Positions 17,000 through 25,413 of a DNA stretch of 40,742 nucleotides are shown here, one piece after another. The DNA lies in the NCBI GenBank assembly GCA_035307785.1, contig DATGHS010000445.1:1-40742 (forward strand), in the 5' to 3' direction. Below the pieces are notes generated by a model, which saw only the letters and a list, made by a program, of their open reading frames with translations, made no database searches and was not told where the DNA came from. Positions within the stretch are counted from its first letter, which is position 1. Each line of letters starts with the position of its first letter. Source of the DNA: DATGHS01 sp035307785 (GTDB taxonomy: Bacteria; Planctomycetota; Planctomycetia; Gemmatales; Gemmataceae). Position numbers and translations under genes: made by a program.

Positions 17000-17066
17000 A
17001 TCATAGGCAGAGTCAGGAAAAATTTCCGTCAAGATTGATGAGCGGAATATCAAGAAAGTATCAAGA
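17000..17066 (-). promoter_or_regulatory. Candidate kdp promoter and KdpE operator
   Basis: Upstream of the first kdp gene the minus strand carries three direct repeats: TCTTGATA (17066-17059), TCTTGATA (17055-17048) and TCTTGACG (17034-17027). Their starts are 11 and 21 bases apart, about one and two helix turns, as expected for dimeric OmpR-family regulators. A TATGAT hexamer at 17005-17000 could be the -10 box; the third repeat contains TTGACG, but its spacing of 21 is long for a normal promoter, fitting activator dependence. Binding by KdpE is inferred. Confidence 0.5.
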
Positions 17067-17209
17067 CGATGGCAATGGCACGATATGGCCAGAGCCGGCG
17101 GCGCGGGCTAGTTTGGGCAATACGAAATAGCTTGAGGCGTGGTTTGTTTCCCGAACGCGGCAGGCTGAATGCCGCCGTCGCATTCCCTTTGTTCAAACGG
17201 CAAGCCATC

Positions 17210-18637
17210 ATGAAATTCGTCCTCTCCCTTTCTCAGTTAATCACCTTGGTGGCCAGCATCCCTGCGGCTGATGTGCCGGCGAAGCCGAATCTCGTCATCT
17301 TCCTGATGGATGACATGGGTTACGGCGACATTACGCCGTTCAACCCGCAGTCAAAGAACCGGACGCCCAATTTGGAGCGCATGGCGAAGGAAGGGATGAA
17401 GCTCACGTCGTTCTACGCTTGCCCGGTCTGCACGCCGTCGCGAGCGCAGTTTCTCACGGGCTGTTATGCCAAGCGGGTGTCGTTGCCGCAGGTCATCTTC
17501 CCGGCTTCCGGCGTTGGCCTGAGCGAGAAAGAGTCCACGATTGCGAGCTTGCTGAAGGGCCAGGGCTATTCGACGATGTGCATTGGCAAATGGCACGTCG
17601 GCGACCAACCAGAGTTTCTGCCCACCCATCGCGGCTTCGATCATTACCTGGGCCTGCCGTATTCCAACGATATGGGCGGCGAGTGGGACGGCGCGGCCGA
17701 TGTGCCGGCCGGCAAGCGCAAGCCGCCGTTGCCGCTGGTGCGCGACCAGCGGGTAATCGAGACACTCAAGCCCGCGGACCAGGACCGGCTCACCGAACGC
17801 TACACGGAAGAGTCACTAAAGTTTATTCGCGAACACAAAAACCGGCCGTTCTTCCTGTATCTGGCGCACACGGCTGTGCACGTGCCGCTGCACCCTGGCC
17901 AGTCGTTCGGTGGGAAATCAGCCAACGGCACCTACGGCGATTGGGTGGAGGAGGCCGATGCCAGCGCCGGCCGCGTGCTCGACACGCTCCGCGAACTGAA
18001 GCTCGATGAAAAAACGCTGGTGATCTTCACCAGTGACAATGGGCCGTGGCTCACGCAAGGAAAAAACGGCGGCATCGCTGGCCCGCTGCGCGGCGGGAAG
18101 GGCGGGACTTATGAGGGTGGAATGCGCGAGCCTACTATTGCCTGGTGGCCTGGCCACATCGCGGCCGGCAGCAGTTGCGATGCCGTGACTGCGAACATCG
18201 ACTTGCTACCCACGTATGTGAAGCTCGCTGGCGGCAAAGTTCCCGATGACCGCAAGATCGACGGGGCCGACATTCTGCCGCTGTTGCTTGGCCAGAGCAA
18301 GGAATCGCCGCGCGAGGCGCAGTATTACTTCAACGGCAACAAGCTCGAAGCCGTGCGCTCTGGCCCCTGGAAGCTGGCCATCGCGCCACAAAACGAGAAT
18401 ACAGGCAAGCCGGCGCCGCCTTTGCCGAAGGGCGAGAAGTTCACGCCGAAGTTGTACAACCTCGATGCCGACATCGGTGAAACCACCGACCTGGCGGAGA
18501 AGCATCCGGAGATCGTGAAGCGGTTACAGGAATTCGTCGCGAAAATGGATGCCGACCTCGGCGCGACCAAGCAAGGCCCCGGCGTTCGCCCGCCGGGCCG
18601 CGTGGCACAGCCGCTGCCGCTCTTATTGAAAAAATAA
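17210..18637 (+). CDS. Exported S1-family sulfatase
   Basis: A 475-residue arylsulfatase-type enzyme removing sulfate esters, probably from sulfated polysaccharide, outside the cytoplasm. The start at 17210 gives a signal peptide (MKFVLSLSQLITLVASIPAA). Metal ligands Asp34-Asp35 lie in FLMDDMGYGD. The catalytic cysteine Cys74 in CTPSRAQFLTG must be converted to formylglycine by a maturase, which is not in this window. Other active-site blocks are GKWHVG and FTSDNGPW. The C-terminal part (WKLAIAP, LYNLDADIGETTDLAEKHPEIV) is typical of the N-acetylgalactosamine-6-sulfatase-like group. Planctomycetes carry many such genes. It is divergent from kdp, with no partner visible. Confidence 0.93.
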   Translation: MKFVLSLSQLITLVASIPAADVPAKPNLVIFLMDDMGYGDITPFNPQSKNRTPNLERMAKEGMKLTSFYACPVCTPSRAQFLTGCYAKRVSLPQVIFPASGVGLSEKESTIASLLKGQGYSTMCIGKWHVGDQPEFLPTHRGFDHYLGLPYSNDMGGEWDGAADVPAGKRKPPLPLVRDQRVIETLKPADQDRLTERYTEESLKFIREHKNRPFFLYLAHTAVHVPLHPGQSFGGKSANGTYGDWVEEADASAGRVLDTLRELKLDEKTLVIFTSDNGPWLTQGKNGGIAGPLRGGKGGTYEGGMREPTIAWWPGHIAAGSSCDAVTANIDLLPTYVKLAGGKVPDDRKIDGADILPLLLGQSKESPREAQYYFNGNKLEAVRSGPWKLAIAPQNENTGKPAPPLPKGEKFTPKLYNLDADIGETTDLAEKHPEIVKRLQEFVAKMDADLGATKQGPGVRPPGRVAQPLPLLLKK

Positions 18638-18647
18638 GTCAAAGCTA

Positions 18648-18669
18648 GGAGCCCGAAGCGTAAGCGAGG
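18648..18669 (+). repeat. Half-copy of the GAGCCGGAAGCGTAAGCGA family
   Basis: The sequence GGAGCCCGAAGCGTAAGCGA sits 10 bases after the sulfatase stop. Unlike the copies at 1325 and 26922 it has no matching second arm. Confidence 0.6.
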
Positions 18670-18782
18670 AAGACTCCTTTTTCATGCACTTCGCCGGCAA
18701 ATCCTGCCGATACAAGATTACCGGCATTGTCGACAGAGTTTGGCCATCTTGCGCCGTTGCGAATCGGGGGTAATTCAAGGCC

Positions 18783-20141
18783 ATGAAGGCGGGCGCCGCG
18801 ATTGGTGGTGCGACTTTGTGGCGGTGTCTGGCGGGCTTGGGCTACCTGCTGGCACTCGCCGCATGCCTGCGCGCGCAGCAGCCAGCCCCGGTATTGCAAC
18901 CGGTTGAACAGAAGTTGCCCAGCCTCACGGTGGGCAACGTCATCGCTTACGCGCTGCAAAACAATCCCGGCCTGGCGGTCAAGCGCCACGAGCGCGGCAT
19001 CGCCTCCGCGCGGGTTGTCATCGCCAATACCTACCCTTTCAACCCGGTGTCCGAGAACCGCATTCAGGCCGCGTTTACACCGAACGATCCAGCGTCTACC
19101 ACTTTCAACGCACCGGTCGAGAATCTGATCACCTGGGAAGTGGAAGTGCGCCAGCAGCGGAGAATACGGAAGGAAATGGCAGCCGCTTCACTTACGCGCA
19201 CCGAATGGGAGATCGCATTCGAAGAACAAACCGTGGCCATTCAGGTAATTCGCGCGTTTTACAACGTCGTTTACCGCCAGCAAAAGCTGGAGCTGCTGGA
19301 GAAGACGCTGCGGGTGAACCAACGGCTCGTGGAAGACGTGGAGCGACTGATCAAAACGGGCAAATTGCGGCTCCCGGACAAGATCGTAGCGCAGATTGAG
19401 GTCAGTAACACGCAGGATCAACTGGCGAGTGGACACGAGGCGCTAACGGCTGCCTGGCAGGATCTCTATCGCGCGATGGGCCCGGTCGGCGGATTTGAGA
19501 TCATGGGACATTTGGAGTTGCCGCCGCTAGCCTGGAACCCGGCGGAACTGTGCGATCTGGCCGTTACCCGTCGAGCTGATGTGAACGCGCGCCGCCTCGC
19601 GATTTCGGAAGCCTCGGCGAAGACCCGCCTCACCGTGGCCAACCGCTTTGGCAATCCGGTCGTCGGTCCAGCATTTGCATACGACAACACCAACACGGTC
19701 TGGATCGGGGTACAAGTCAACGTGCCGCTGCCTTTTCCCAACACCCACAAGGGCGAGATCCTCGAAAGCCAGGCCGAGCAAGCGCAAGCGGCGGCGCAAT
19801 TGCGGCAGGCGGAAGTTACGGCAATGCAAGACGTGGCCGCCGCCCTGTCGCGAATCGAAAAGGCGCAGCAAACCTTGGAGTTGCTGCGCACGCAAACGTT
19901 GCCCGCAAGGCAGCAGGCATTTGACGACATGGAACGGCTATTCCAAGCCGGCGAACCGGGTCTCGACATTCTCAAGGTAATCGACGTTCGCCGGCAGTTA
20001 CTACTGGGTCAGGGCGCTTATCTCGATGCCTTGCTCTCGGTGCGGCAAGCCCGGGCCGATCTGCTGGCGGCCACTGGCGAACCCGTGCTCGATCTATGTG
20101 CGCCTGAGCAGCTGCCGGCCCCGCCGCTGCCGAAGCCCTGA
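18783..20141 (+). CDS. TolC-family outer membrane efflux protein (CusC/CzcC-like)
   Basis: A 452-residue outer membrane channel component. The N-terminus is a signal sequence ending LALAAC (Cys28), suggesting a lipoprotein, although cleavage after LRA is also possible. Two TolC repeats are visible: QNNPGLAVKRHERGIASARV and RRADVNARRLAISEASAKTR open the two coiled-coil halves. The block FPNTHKGEILESQAEQAQAA is typical of CzcC/CusC relatives. It is on the plus strand, stop-to-stop with the minus-strand propeller of the RND locus. It probably supplies the outer channel for that pump, although the two are not co-transcribed. Confidence 0.88.
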   Translation: MKAGAAIGGATLWRCLAGLGYLLALAACLRAQQPAPVLQPVEQKLPSLTVGNVIAYALQNNPGLAVKRHERGIASARVVIANTYPFNPVSENRIQAAFTPNDPASTTFNAPVENLITWEVEVRQQRRIRKEMAAASLTRTEWEIAFEEQTVAIQVIRAFYNVVYRQQKLELLEKTLRVNQRLVEDVERLIKTGKLRLPDKIVAQIEVSNTQDQLASGHEALTAAWQDLYRAMGPVGGFEIMGHLELPPLAWNPAELCDLAVTRRADVNARRLAISEASAKTRLTVANRFGNPVVGPAFAYDNTNTVWIGVQVNVPLPFPNTHKGEILESQAEQAQAAAQLRQAEVTAMQDVAAALSRIEKAQQTLELLRTQTLPARQQAFDDMERLFQAGEPGLDILKVIDVRRQLLLGQGAYLDALLSVRQARADLLAATGEPVLDLCAPEQLPAPPLPKP

Positions 20142-21122
20142 TTACGGCTTCGCCTGGAAGACGCGAATTTCCGGGCCGTCCTTACCTTCCTGCCGCGGTA
20201 CCGCGAGATACAGTCGGCCCGTTCCGGCCGAATAGACACAAGTAGCAGCCCCTTTCGCTGTGGGGATTTTTTCCACTTCTTCCAGGTGATCCGCATCGGA
20301 TACCTTGAAAACGACAAGGAACCCGTCGCCACAAGAAGCGTATAGTCGTTTACGCGCTTTATCCAGAAATAAGTCGTCCACCCCGCCGGCAATTGGCGCG
20401 GTAGCAATCTCCTTGCCCGTTTCACTGTCGAGTATGACCACCATCGGCTCCTTGCGGCAGCCGATGTACAGACGACGGTTCGTTTCGTCCACGACGATTG
20501 GATGTGCGGCGCTTGCCGCCTTAACGGGATAAGTGTTGATCACCTCGTTCCGGTCCGTGTCGATGACAATGACCTGGCAGGGCGACGGGGTATTCACGTA
20601 AAGCCGCGGGCGCTTCTGTTCAAGGGTGAATTCCTCCGCGGCCGCCGAAAGCTTGATATCGGCTTTGACCGTGTTGGTCCGGCCACTAATGACCGCCAGC
20701 GACTTTTCGGCGTGGGCCACGTATGCGAGATGCGTCTTGGGGTTGTAGGCCACATTGTCGGCATCATCGGCGAACTTGATGGTCTTCACGACTTTGTACG
20801 ATTCCGCGTCGAAAACGTTGCACAGGCCGTTGGCCCCAAGGCCCACGTAAATGCGGTCGAGATCAGGAGCATAAGCAATGCCCTGAATGCCGGTTTGGTT
20901 CGGCACCTGATTGATGAGCGTGCCTGCCTTGAGATCGACCACGTCGAGCGTGTTGTTGGCTTTGTTGGCGACCAGCAAGCGATCGCGCTTCGAGTCGAGC
21001 GCCAAGTGGTCCAGGCCGCCGGGTTTGCCCTTGAGGGGAATCGTTTGCACGAGTTCCAGCTCGGCGGCAATGGTGAAAGACGGCAACAGGAACGCGACGA
21101 CGAGCAAGTAGCAGATTCGCAT
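20142..21122 (-). CDS. Exported YVTN-type beta-propeller protein
   Basis: A 326-residue secreted protein. The start at 21122 has GGGAG upstream and a signal peptide (MRICYLLVVAFLLPSFTIAA). Repeats with the DxxxNTLDVVDLKAG pattern (NNTLDVVDL, NGLCNVFDAESYKVV, EKSLAVISGRTNTV, CQVIVIDTDRNEVI, MVVILDSETGKEI) predict a seven-bladed propeller. No catalytic residues stand out. It lies 80 bases downstream of the RND gene, with a palindrome in the gap, so it is likely on the same message. It might bind or sense a pump substrate in the periplasm, which is inference. Confidence 0.85.
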   Translation of the reverse strand: MRICYLLVVAFLLPSFTIAAELELVQTIPLKGKPGGLDHLALDSKRDRLLVANKANNTLDVVDLKAGTLINQVPNQTGIQGIAYAPDLDRIYVGLGANGLCNVFDAESYKVVKTIKFADDADNVAYNPKTHLAYVAHAEKSLAVISGRTNTVKADIKLSAAAEEFTLEQKRPRLYVNTPSPCQVIVIDTDRNEVINTYPVKAASAAHPIVVDETNRRLYIGCRKEPMVVILDSETGKEIATAPIAGGVDDLFLDKARKRLYASCGDGFLVVFKVSDADHLEEVEKIPTAKGAATCVYSAGTGRLYLAVPRQEGKDGPEIRVFQAKP

Positions 21123-21158
21123 GCGAGTTCTCCCGTAAGTCTTTCCGTCTAACGAAAG

Positions 21159-21180
21159 CCCAGGGACGGAAGTCCCTGGG
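21159..21180. repeat. Short perfect palindrome between the RND and propeller genes
   Basis: The plus strand reads CCCAGGGAC, GGAA, GTCCCTGGG. Compared with the copy at 14905-14926, one stem pair is exchanged (C-G for G-C) with pairing kept, while the GGAA loop is the same. That compensatory change supports a conserved stem-loop. Confidence 0.7.
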
Positions 21181-21202
21181 TGAGTCAAAGAACATTGACG
21201 AA

Positions 21203-24200
21203 TCAGTTCGGAACCACCACCGGCGCCGGCGGAACAACCGCGACTCCATCCGGCCGGGGCGGCGGAGCGGTTGTGACCGCGGCCGGTTGCTGCTTGCGGC
21301 GTTCCATCAGCAAAAACCCCACCGGAATTACCACGCGCGTGAAGAGCATATTGGCCGTCAAGCCGCCGATCACCATGATAGCCAGCGGTTGCTGCATCTG
21401 CGCGCCGGGGCCAATGCCCAGGGCCAAAGGAAAAAGACCCAGAATCGCGGCCAGGCTGGTCATGAGGATCGGCCGGAAGCGTGTGCGGCCGGCCAGCATC
21501 AGTGCCTCGCGCAGCGGCATGCCTTCCTTCCGCAGCTGTTGGATGTACTCGACCAGCAGGATGCCGTTTTTCATATCGAGGCCGACGAGCAGAATCGCGC
21601 CCATGTAGCTCGAGACATTCAACGGCGTGTCGGTGATCCAGAGCGCGAACATGCCGCTGACCAGCGACAGCGGCTGGGTGGCGAAGATCAACAGCGGCAG
21701 CAGCACCGAGCGAAACTGGAAGGCCAGCATGATGAAAACGAGCACGACCGCCACGATCATTACCACGAGCAGGCTGTGGAACGCTTGCTGCATCTGGATG
21801 TAGTGGCCGCCCATCTCCCAGCGGTAGCCGGGCGGCAACGTCACCTCTGAACCCATCCAGCGCTGAATGTCGGCAACGACCGAGCCTAATCCTGCTTCTT
21901 CCGGCTTCAGTTCGGCGGTCACGAAAATGGCTGGCTGCTGATTTTCGCGGTATTGTTCATCCGGCGTGCGCACGGCTTGCACTTCGCCCAGGGCCGAAAG
22001 CGGCACCGAGCGCATCACGCCCGTCAAGGGCCCGCCGGTGTCGACTGGGCCTGCCGGTTTCGTGATGTCGGGCAGCATGATGCGCTGGCCCAGCAAGCGT
22101 TCGCGATCGAAAAAGCCTTTCCCCTGCGCTCCGGGTTCCCTGCCGAAGCGGATGGAATCCGGGTAGCGCACCCGCACGTCGGTCAACCGCAACGATGACT
22201 CGGGCACTTGCGTGGCAACCTGGCCTTGGAAGATGGCCTTGAGTTGCCGCACCACGGCATCAGGCTTCAGGCCAAGCCGGTCGGCATATACGCTGTCGAT
22301 CTTGATCATCAGGTCGGGGTTGCCGCCGTGGACATTGCTGTTCACCTCACGGATACCGCGGCCTTTTCCCTTTTTCTCCAACACCTCGGCTACATCGTCG
22401 GCCAGCTTTCGCAACTCTTTTTGATCGGGACCGAAAAGCTTGACCTCAACTGGCCTACTGGCGCCGGAAAGGTCATTCAATTGATCCTCAATGAATTGGA
22501 TGGTTTCGAACTTTAGCTGATGCTCTGAGAACAAGTCTTTGATGGCGTCTTCCACTTCCGCCATCACCTTTTGAAGTGCGCGGCGGCGGTATTTCCGGCG
22601 GATGGCTTCTTTCTCGCTCTCCACGGTTTTGCCTTGCTGTTTCAATTCCTTTTCAAGGTCTTCCAAAGGCGGCCGAACGGGCTTGGTGAGCAGGCTCATG
22701 GGATCGAGTTCGGCCGGCCGCAGAATGACCTGGATATCGCCGCGGCTCGTTTGCGTAGCGAATATGCCATCCTCTGTTCCAGTTCGGCGAACATAGGATT
22801 CGACATCGGGATGGGCGGAAAGAACTTTCTCAATCTCGCGCGCTTTGCGTTCGGCTTCGGCCAGCGGCGTGCCCGCCGGTGTCCAGTAATCCAGCAGAAA
22901 AGCCCCTTCGTCCATCTCCGGCATTAACCCCGTTTCAACGCCCTTTACCAGCGGCGCAGGCGGTCCTTTGGCGTCTCGCTTCGCAAATGGATTGGGGATG
23001 CCGGTGTAAAGCACGATGCCAATGAAAACGGCCGCGAGCGACGCCGCCATGGTGACCCACGGATAACGAATGGCGCGTGCCAACAGTAGCTCGTAAATGT
23101 GGGCCACGCTGTTGTAAAAGCGACCGGGAGAACGCATGGGCTGGCCGGCCAGGAACTTGGCGGCAAAAACCGGCACCAGCGTAAGGCTGATGACCATGGA
23201 TACGAGCACCGCAACCGACAAGGACCAACTGAGAGCGGCAAAAAACTGGCCGTACACGCCGACAATGAACGCTAGCGGCACGAACACGAGCACCGTGGTG
23301 AGCGTGGAGCCAATAACCGCGCCGGTGATCTCGCCGGAAGCGGCGTCCACCGGGTCGGGCTGAACGATTGGACCTGCGCCATTCGGACTGGCCGCTGGTT
23401 GCGAAGCCGCCGCCGGCCGCACAGGTTTTTTCGCCTCCAGGTGCCGGGCGATATTTTCAATGACCACGACGGTATCGTCGATGATGAGGCCGATGCCGAC
23501 AGCCAAACCGCCGAGCGACATCAAGTTGAGCGTGGCACCCGTCCATTTCAGGAACAGGAATGAAATCGCAAGCGTGGTCGGGATCGCAAGTGCGGAGATC
23601 AGCGTAGCCCGCCAAAAGAATACTCCCATGACGGTGAAGGCGATGCCGACACCACCCACGAGAACGAAATCGCGGGCATCGTGCACATATTGGCTCCAAC
23701 CGGCTGGGCCGAACCAGCGCAGCATGGCCACCACGGCCAGCCACAGGAGCCAGGTGAGCGCCAACCCGGCCAGCATCGTCACAATGCAAATGATTAGGGG
23801 CCGCAAACCTTGCAGGAATGCGAGAAGGATGAGAATGCTGAACAGGCCGCCAATGACAATGGCGTCCCGCACATTGTCTACCGACGAGACCACGAAGGCG
23901 GCATCGTCGTACCCCACGGTCGCCTGAATGTTCCGGGGCGGCTTCTTATTGGGATCATCCGGCGCCAAGGTCAATCCCTGTTCTTCCAACAGCGCACGCA
24001 GGTCCCGCGAAATCTGGACAACATTGCCGCCCTGCTGGCGGAATACGGTGATGACGACCGCATCCTGCTGAGCGTAGCCGATTGACATGGTGCGGTCTTG
24101 ATTCAGAATATTCACGTCGGCCACGTCGCGTACGCGCACGTGTTGGCCGTTGCGAGCGGAGATGACCAGGTTTTCAATTCCGGCGGCTTTGTTCGGCAGC

Positions 24201-24892
24201 GCGTTCACGATCGGCATGTATGCCAGCGGCTGATTTTCGATGCGGCCGACCGGTTGGCGCGGTGTCAACTGACCAATTTGATCCGCCACGTCGGCGGCGG
24301 AGAGATTGTGGGCCAGCAAGTCATCGGGACGGCAAATCACTTCGATTTCCCGTATATCGCCGCCGGCCACCACCGCGCGTTGCACATCCCGGATTCTTTT
24401 GATTTGCGGCACTAATTGGTAAAAGGCATAGTCGCGCAGTTTGGCGGGGCTTTCGCCGCCCGTGAGTACTACCGAGATAACGGGCGTGACCGCCGGCGTC
24501 ATTTGCTCGACCACCAGCTCGGTGTTGGGTGGCAATTCCGAACGCTGGGCGGCAATGCGGTTCCAGGCAAGTTGCTCCGCCCGCTTCATATCGGTGCCGG
24601 GCGTGAAGTTGATTGAGATTTCGCTGCCGCCGCGAATCGTTTTCGAGCGCACCTGACTAACGCCCGGCACGCCCATCACCGCTTCTTCCAGTTTGCGCGT
24701 GACGCTGATCTCCATGTTGGTCACATCGCGGTCGGGCACCTTGGCGACCACCGCGATGCGCGGGAAGGTCACCTCCGGGTAAACACTGCTCGGCATCTGC
24801 ATCGCGCTATAGATGCCGCCGGCGGTGAGCAACACCGCAGTCACGACGACTGCGCCGAAGAAGGGACGAGCTTTAGAAGCCAAGGAAAACAT
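21203..24892 (-). CDS. RND-family efflux pump with an enlarged first membrane half
   Basis: A 1229-residue inner-membrane proton-driven pump. Typical RND landmarks: N-terminal helix and PSSVYPEVTFPRI; the membrane block LAVGIGLIIDDTVVVIENI with Asp472-Asp473, matching the proton-relay pair of AcrB; and the C-terminal LDMKNGILLVEYIQQLRKEG with the conserved lysine. These residues favour the drug/hydrophobe type over the CusA metal type. It is longer than the usual 1020-1060: about 65 extra residues lie between VRDAIVIGG (341-349) and FFWRATLISALAIP (425-438), holding what look like two additional helices, and a Pro/Ala linker follows near residues 490-520. It is co-directional with the adaptor gene. 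Its ribosome site is poor and abuts an inserted element. Confidence 0.93.
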   Translation of the reverse strand: MFSLASKARPFFGAVVVTAVLLTAGGIYSAMQMPSSVYPEVTFPRIAVVAKVPDRDVTNMEISVTRKLEEAVMGVPGVSQVRSKTIRGGSEISINFTPGTDMKRAEQLAWNRIAAQRSELPPNTELVVEQMTPAVTPVISVVLTGGESPAKLRDYAFYQLVPQIKRIRDVQRAVVAGGDIREIEVICRPDDLLAHNLSAADVADQIGQLTPRQPVGRIENQPLAYMPIVNALPNKAAGIENLVISARNGQHVRVRDVADVNILNQDRTMSIGYAQQDAVVITVFRQQGGNVVQISRDLRALLEEQGLTLAPDDPNKKPPRNIQATVGYDDAAFVVSSVDNVRDAIVIGGLFSILILLAFLQGLRPLIICIVTMLAGLALTWLLWLAVVAMLRWFGPAGWSQYVHDARDFVLVGGVGIAFTVMGVFFWRATLISALAIPTTLAISFLFLKWTGATLNLMSLGGLAVGIGLIIDDTVVVIENIARHLEAKKPVRPAAASQPAASPNGAGPIVQPDPVDAASGEITGAVIGSTLTTVLVFVPLAFIVGVYGQFFAALSWSLSVAVLVSMVISLTLVPVFAAKFLAGQPMRSPGRFYNSVAHIYELLLARAIRYPWVTMAASLAAVFIGIVLYTGIPNPFAKRDAKGPPAPLVKGVETGLMPEMDEGAFLLDYWTPAGTPLAEAERKAREIEKVLSAHPDVESYVRRTGTEDGIFATQTSRGDIQVILRPAELDPMSLLTKPVRPPLEDLEKELKQQGKTVESEKEAIRRKYRRRALQKVMAEVEDAIKDLFSEHQLKFETIQFIEDQLNDLSGASRPVEVKLFGPDQKELRKLADDVAEVLEKKGKGRGIREVNSNVHGGNPDLMIKIDSVYADRLGLKPDAVVRQLKAIFQGQVATQVPESSLRLTDVRVRYPDSIRFGREPGAQGKGFFDRERLLGQRIMLPDITKPAGPVDTGGPLTGVMRSVPLSALGEVQAVRTPDEQYRENQQPAIFVTAELKPEEAGLGSVVADIQRWMGSEVTLPPGYRWEMGGHYIQMQQAFHSLLVVMIVAVVLVFIMLAFQFRSVLLPLLIFATQPLSLVSGMFALWITDTPLNVSSYMGAILLVGLDMKNGILLVEYIQQLRKEGMPLREALMLAGRTRFRPILMTSLAAILGLFPLALGIGPGAQMQQPLAIMVIGGLTANMLFTRVVIPVGFLLMERRKQQPAAVTTAPPPRPDGVAVVPPAPVVVPN

Positions 24893-24900
24893 TTGAAAAG

Positions 24901-25413
24901 TTTATCCGCAGATTACACAGATTAAATTCAAAATGAACTTAGTCCGTAGGACCTCCCAGCGTGTTTCTTGAACGAACGAAACGACGATATTCGAGAGGAG
25001 GCTTGCCAAAGTTCAAGGGAAGGCCAACTTCAAGACCAGTAACTTTCAGGTAATTAAGGATTTGTGCTTCTTCGATGCTGCCGAGCTGACTGAGAGCCTT
25101 AGTCTCGGCGATTACCGATTCGTAGCAAATAAAATCTGCCTTGTACTTACATTCCAACTGAACGTCTTTATAGAAGACAGGGAACTCGATTTCCCGGCGA
25201 TACGGGATGGCTCGACTGGCCAACTCGAGTGCCAAAGCCTGTTGGTAGACTGCCTCTAGGAAGCCACACCCTAGTTGGCGATGCACCTCCATGGCAGCGC
25301 CAATCATCGCATAGGTTCTCGGATCTTTCTCCGACCTTGGTTCCATATCCATCCCTCAGCTCTTGAATTGCATTTGAATCTAATCTGTGCAATCTGCGTA
25401 ATCTGCGGATAAA
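24901..25413. mobile_element. 513-bp GxxExxY element bounded by imperfect inverted repeats
   Basis: The left end (24901-24932) starts TTTATCCGCAGATTACACAG. The right end (25373-25413), read on the opposite strand, starts TTTATCCGCAGATTACGCAG and continues identically except for a 9-base extra CAGATT-type unit and one substitution. The only gene inside encodes a GxxExxY protein. The right end touches the stop codon of the adaptor gene and the left end stops eight bases before the RND start, so the element fills the whole gap. No transposase is encoded; mobility would need help from elsewhere. Confidence 0.7.
24939..25352 (-). CDS. GxxExxY protein (PD-(D/E)XK-like)
   Basis: A 137-residue protein with the family-naming motif in GCGFLEAVYQQAL (Gly30, Glu33, Tyr36), followed by IPYRREIEFPVFYKD, LECKYKADFIC, VIAETKA and AQILNYLKVTG. 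Glu, Asp and the ETKA block fit a PD-(D/E)XK nuclease-like fold, as proposed for this family; no activity is established to my knowledge. Base use looks lower in GC than the flanking efflux genes. It sits alone inside the inverted-repeat element, between two genes normally adjacent in an operon, so it is most likely an insertion. Confidence 0.88.
   Translation of the reverse strand: MDMEPRSEKDPRTYAMIGAAMEVHRQLGCGFLEAVYQQALALELASRAIPYRREIEFPVFYKDVQLECKYKADFICYESVIAETKALSQLGSIEEAQILNYLKVTGLEVGLPLNFGKPPLEYRRFVRSRNTLGGPTD

Noticed and set aside
18645..18989. 114-residue minus-strand frame at the start of the second tolC-like gene
   Set aside because: It is antisense to the signal peptide of the TolC-like protein and includes repeat sequence; no motif or start signal.
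21203..24892. Assignment of the RND pump as a CusA-type metal exporter, suggested by the CusC-like outer protein
   Set aside because: The Asp-Asp pair and the Lys in the C-terminal membrane block match drug/hydrophobe-type pumps; no methionine metal-relay could be identified by eye.
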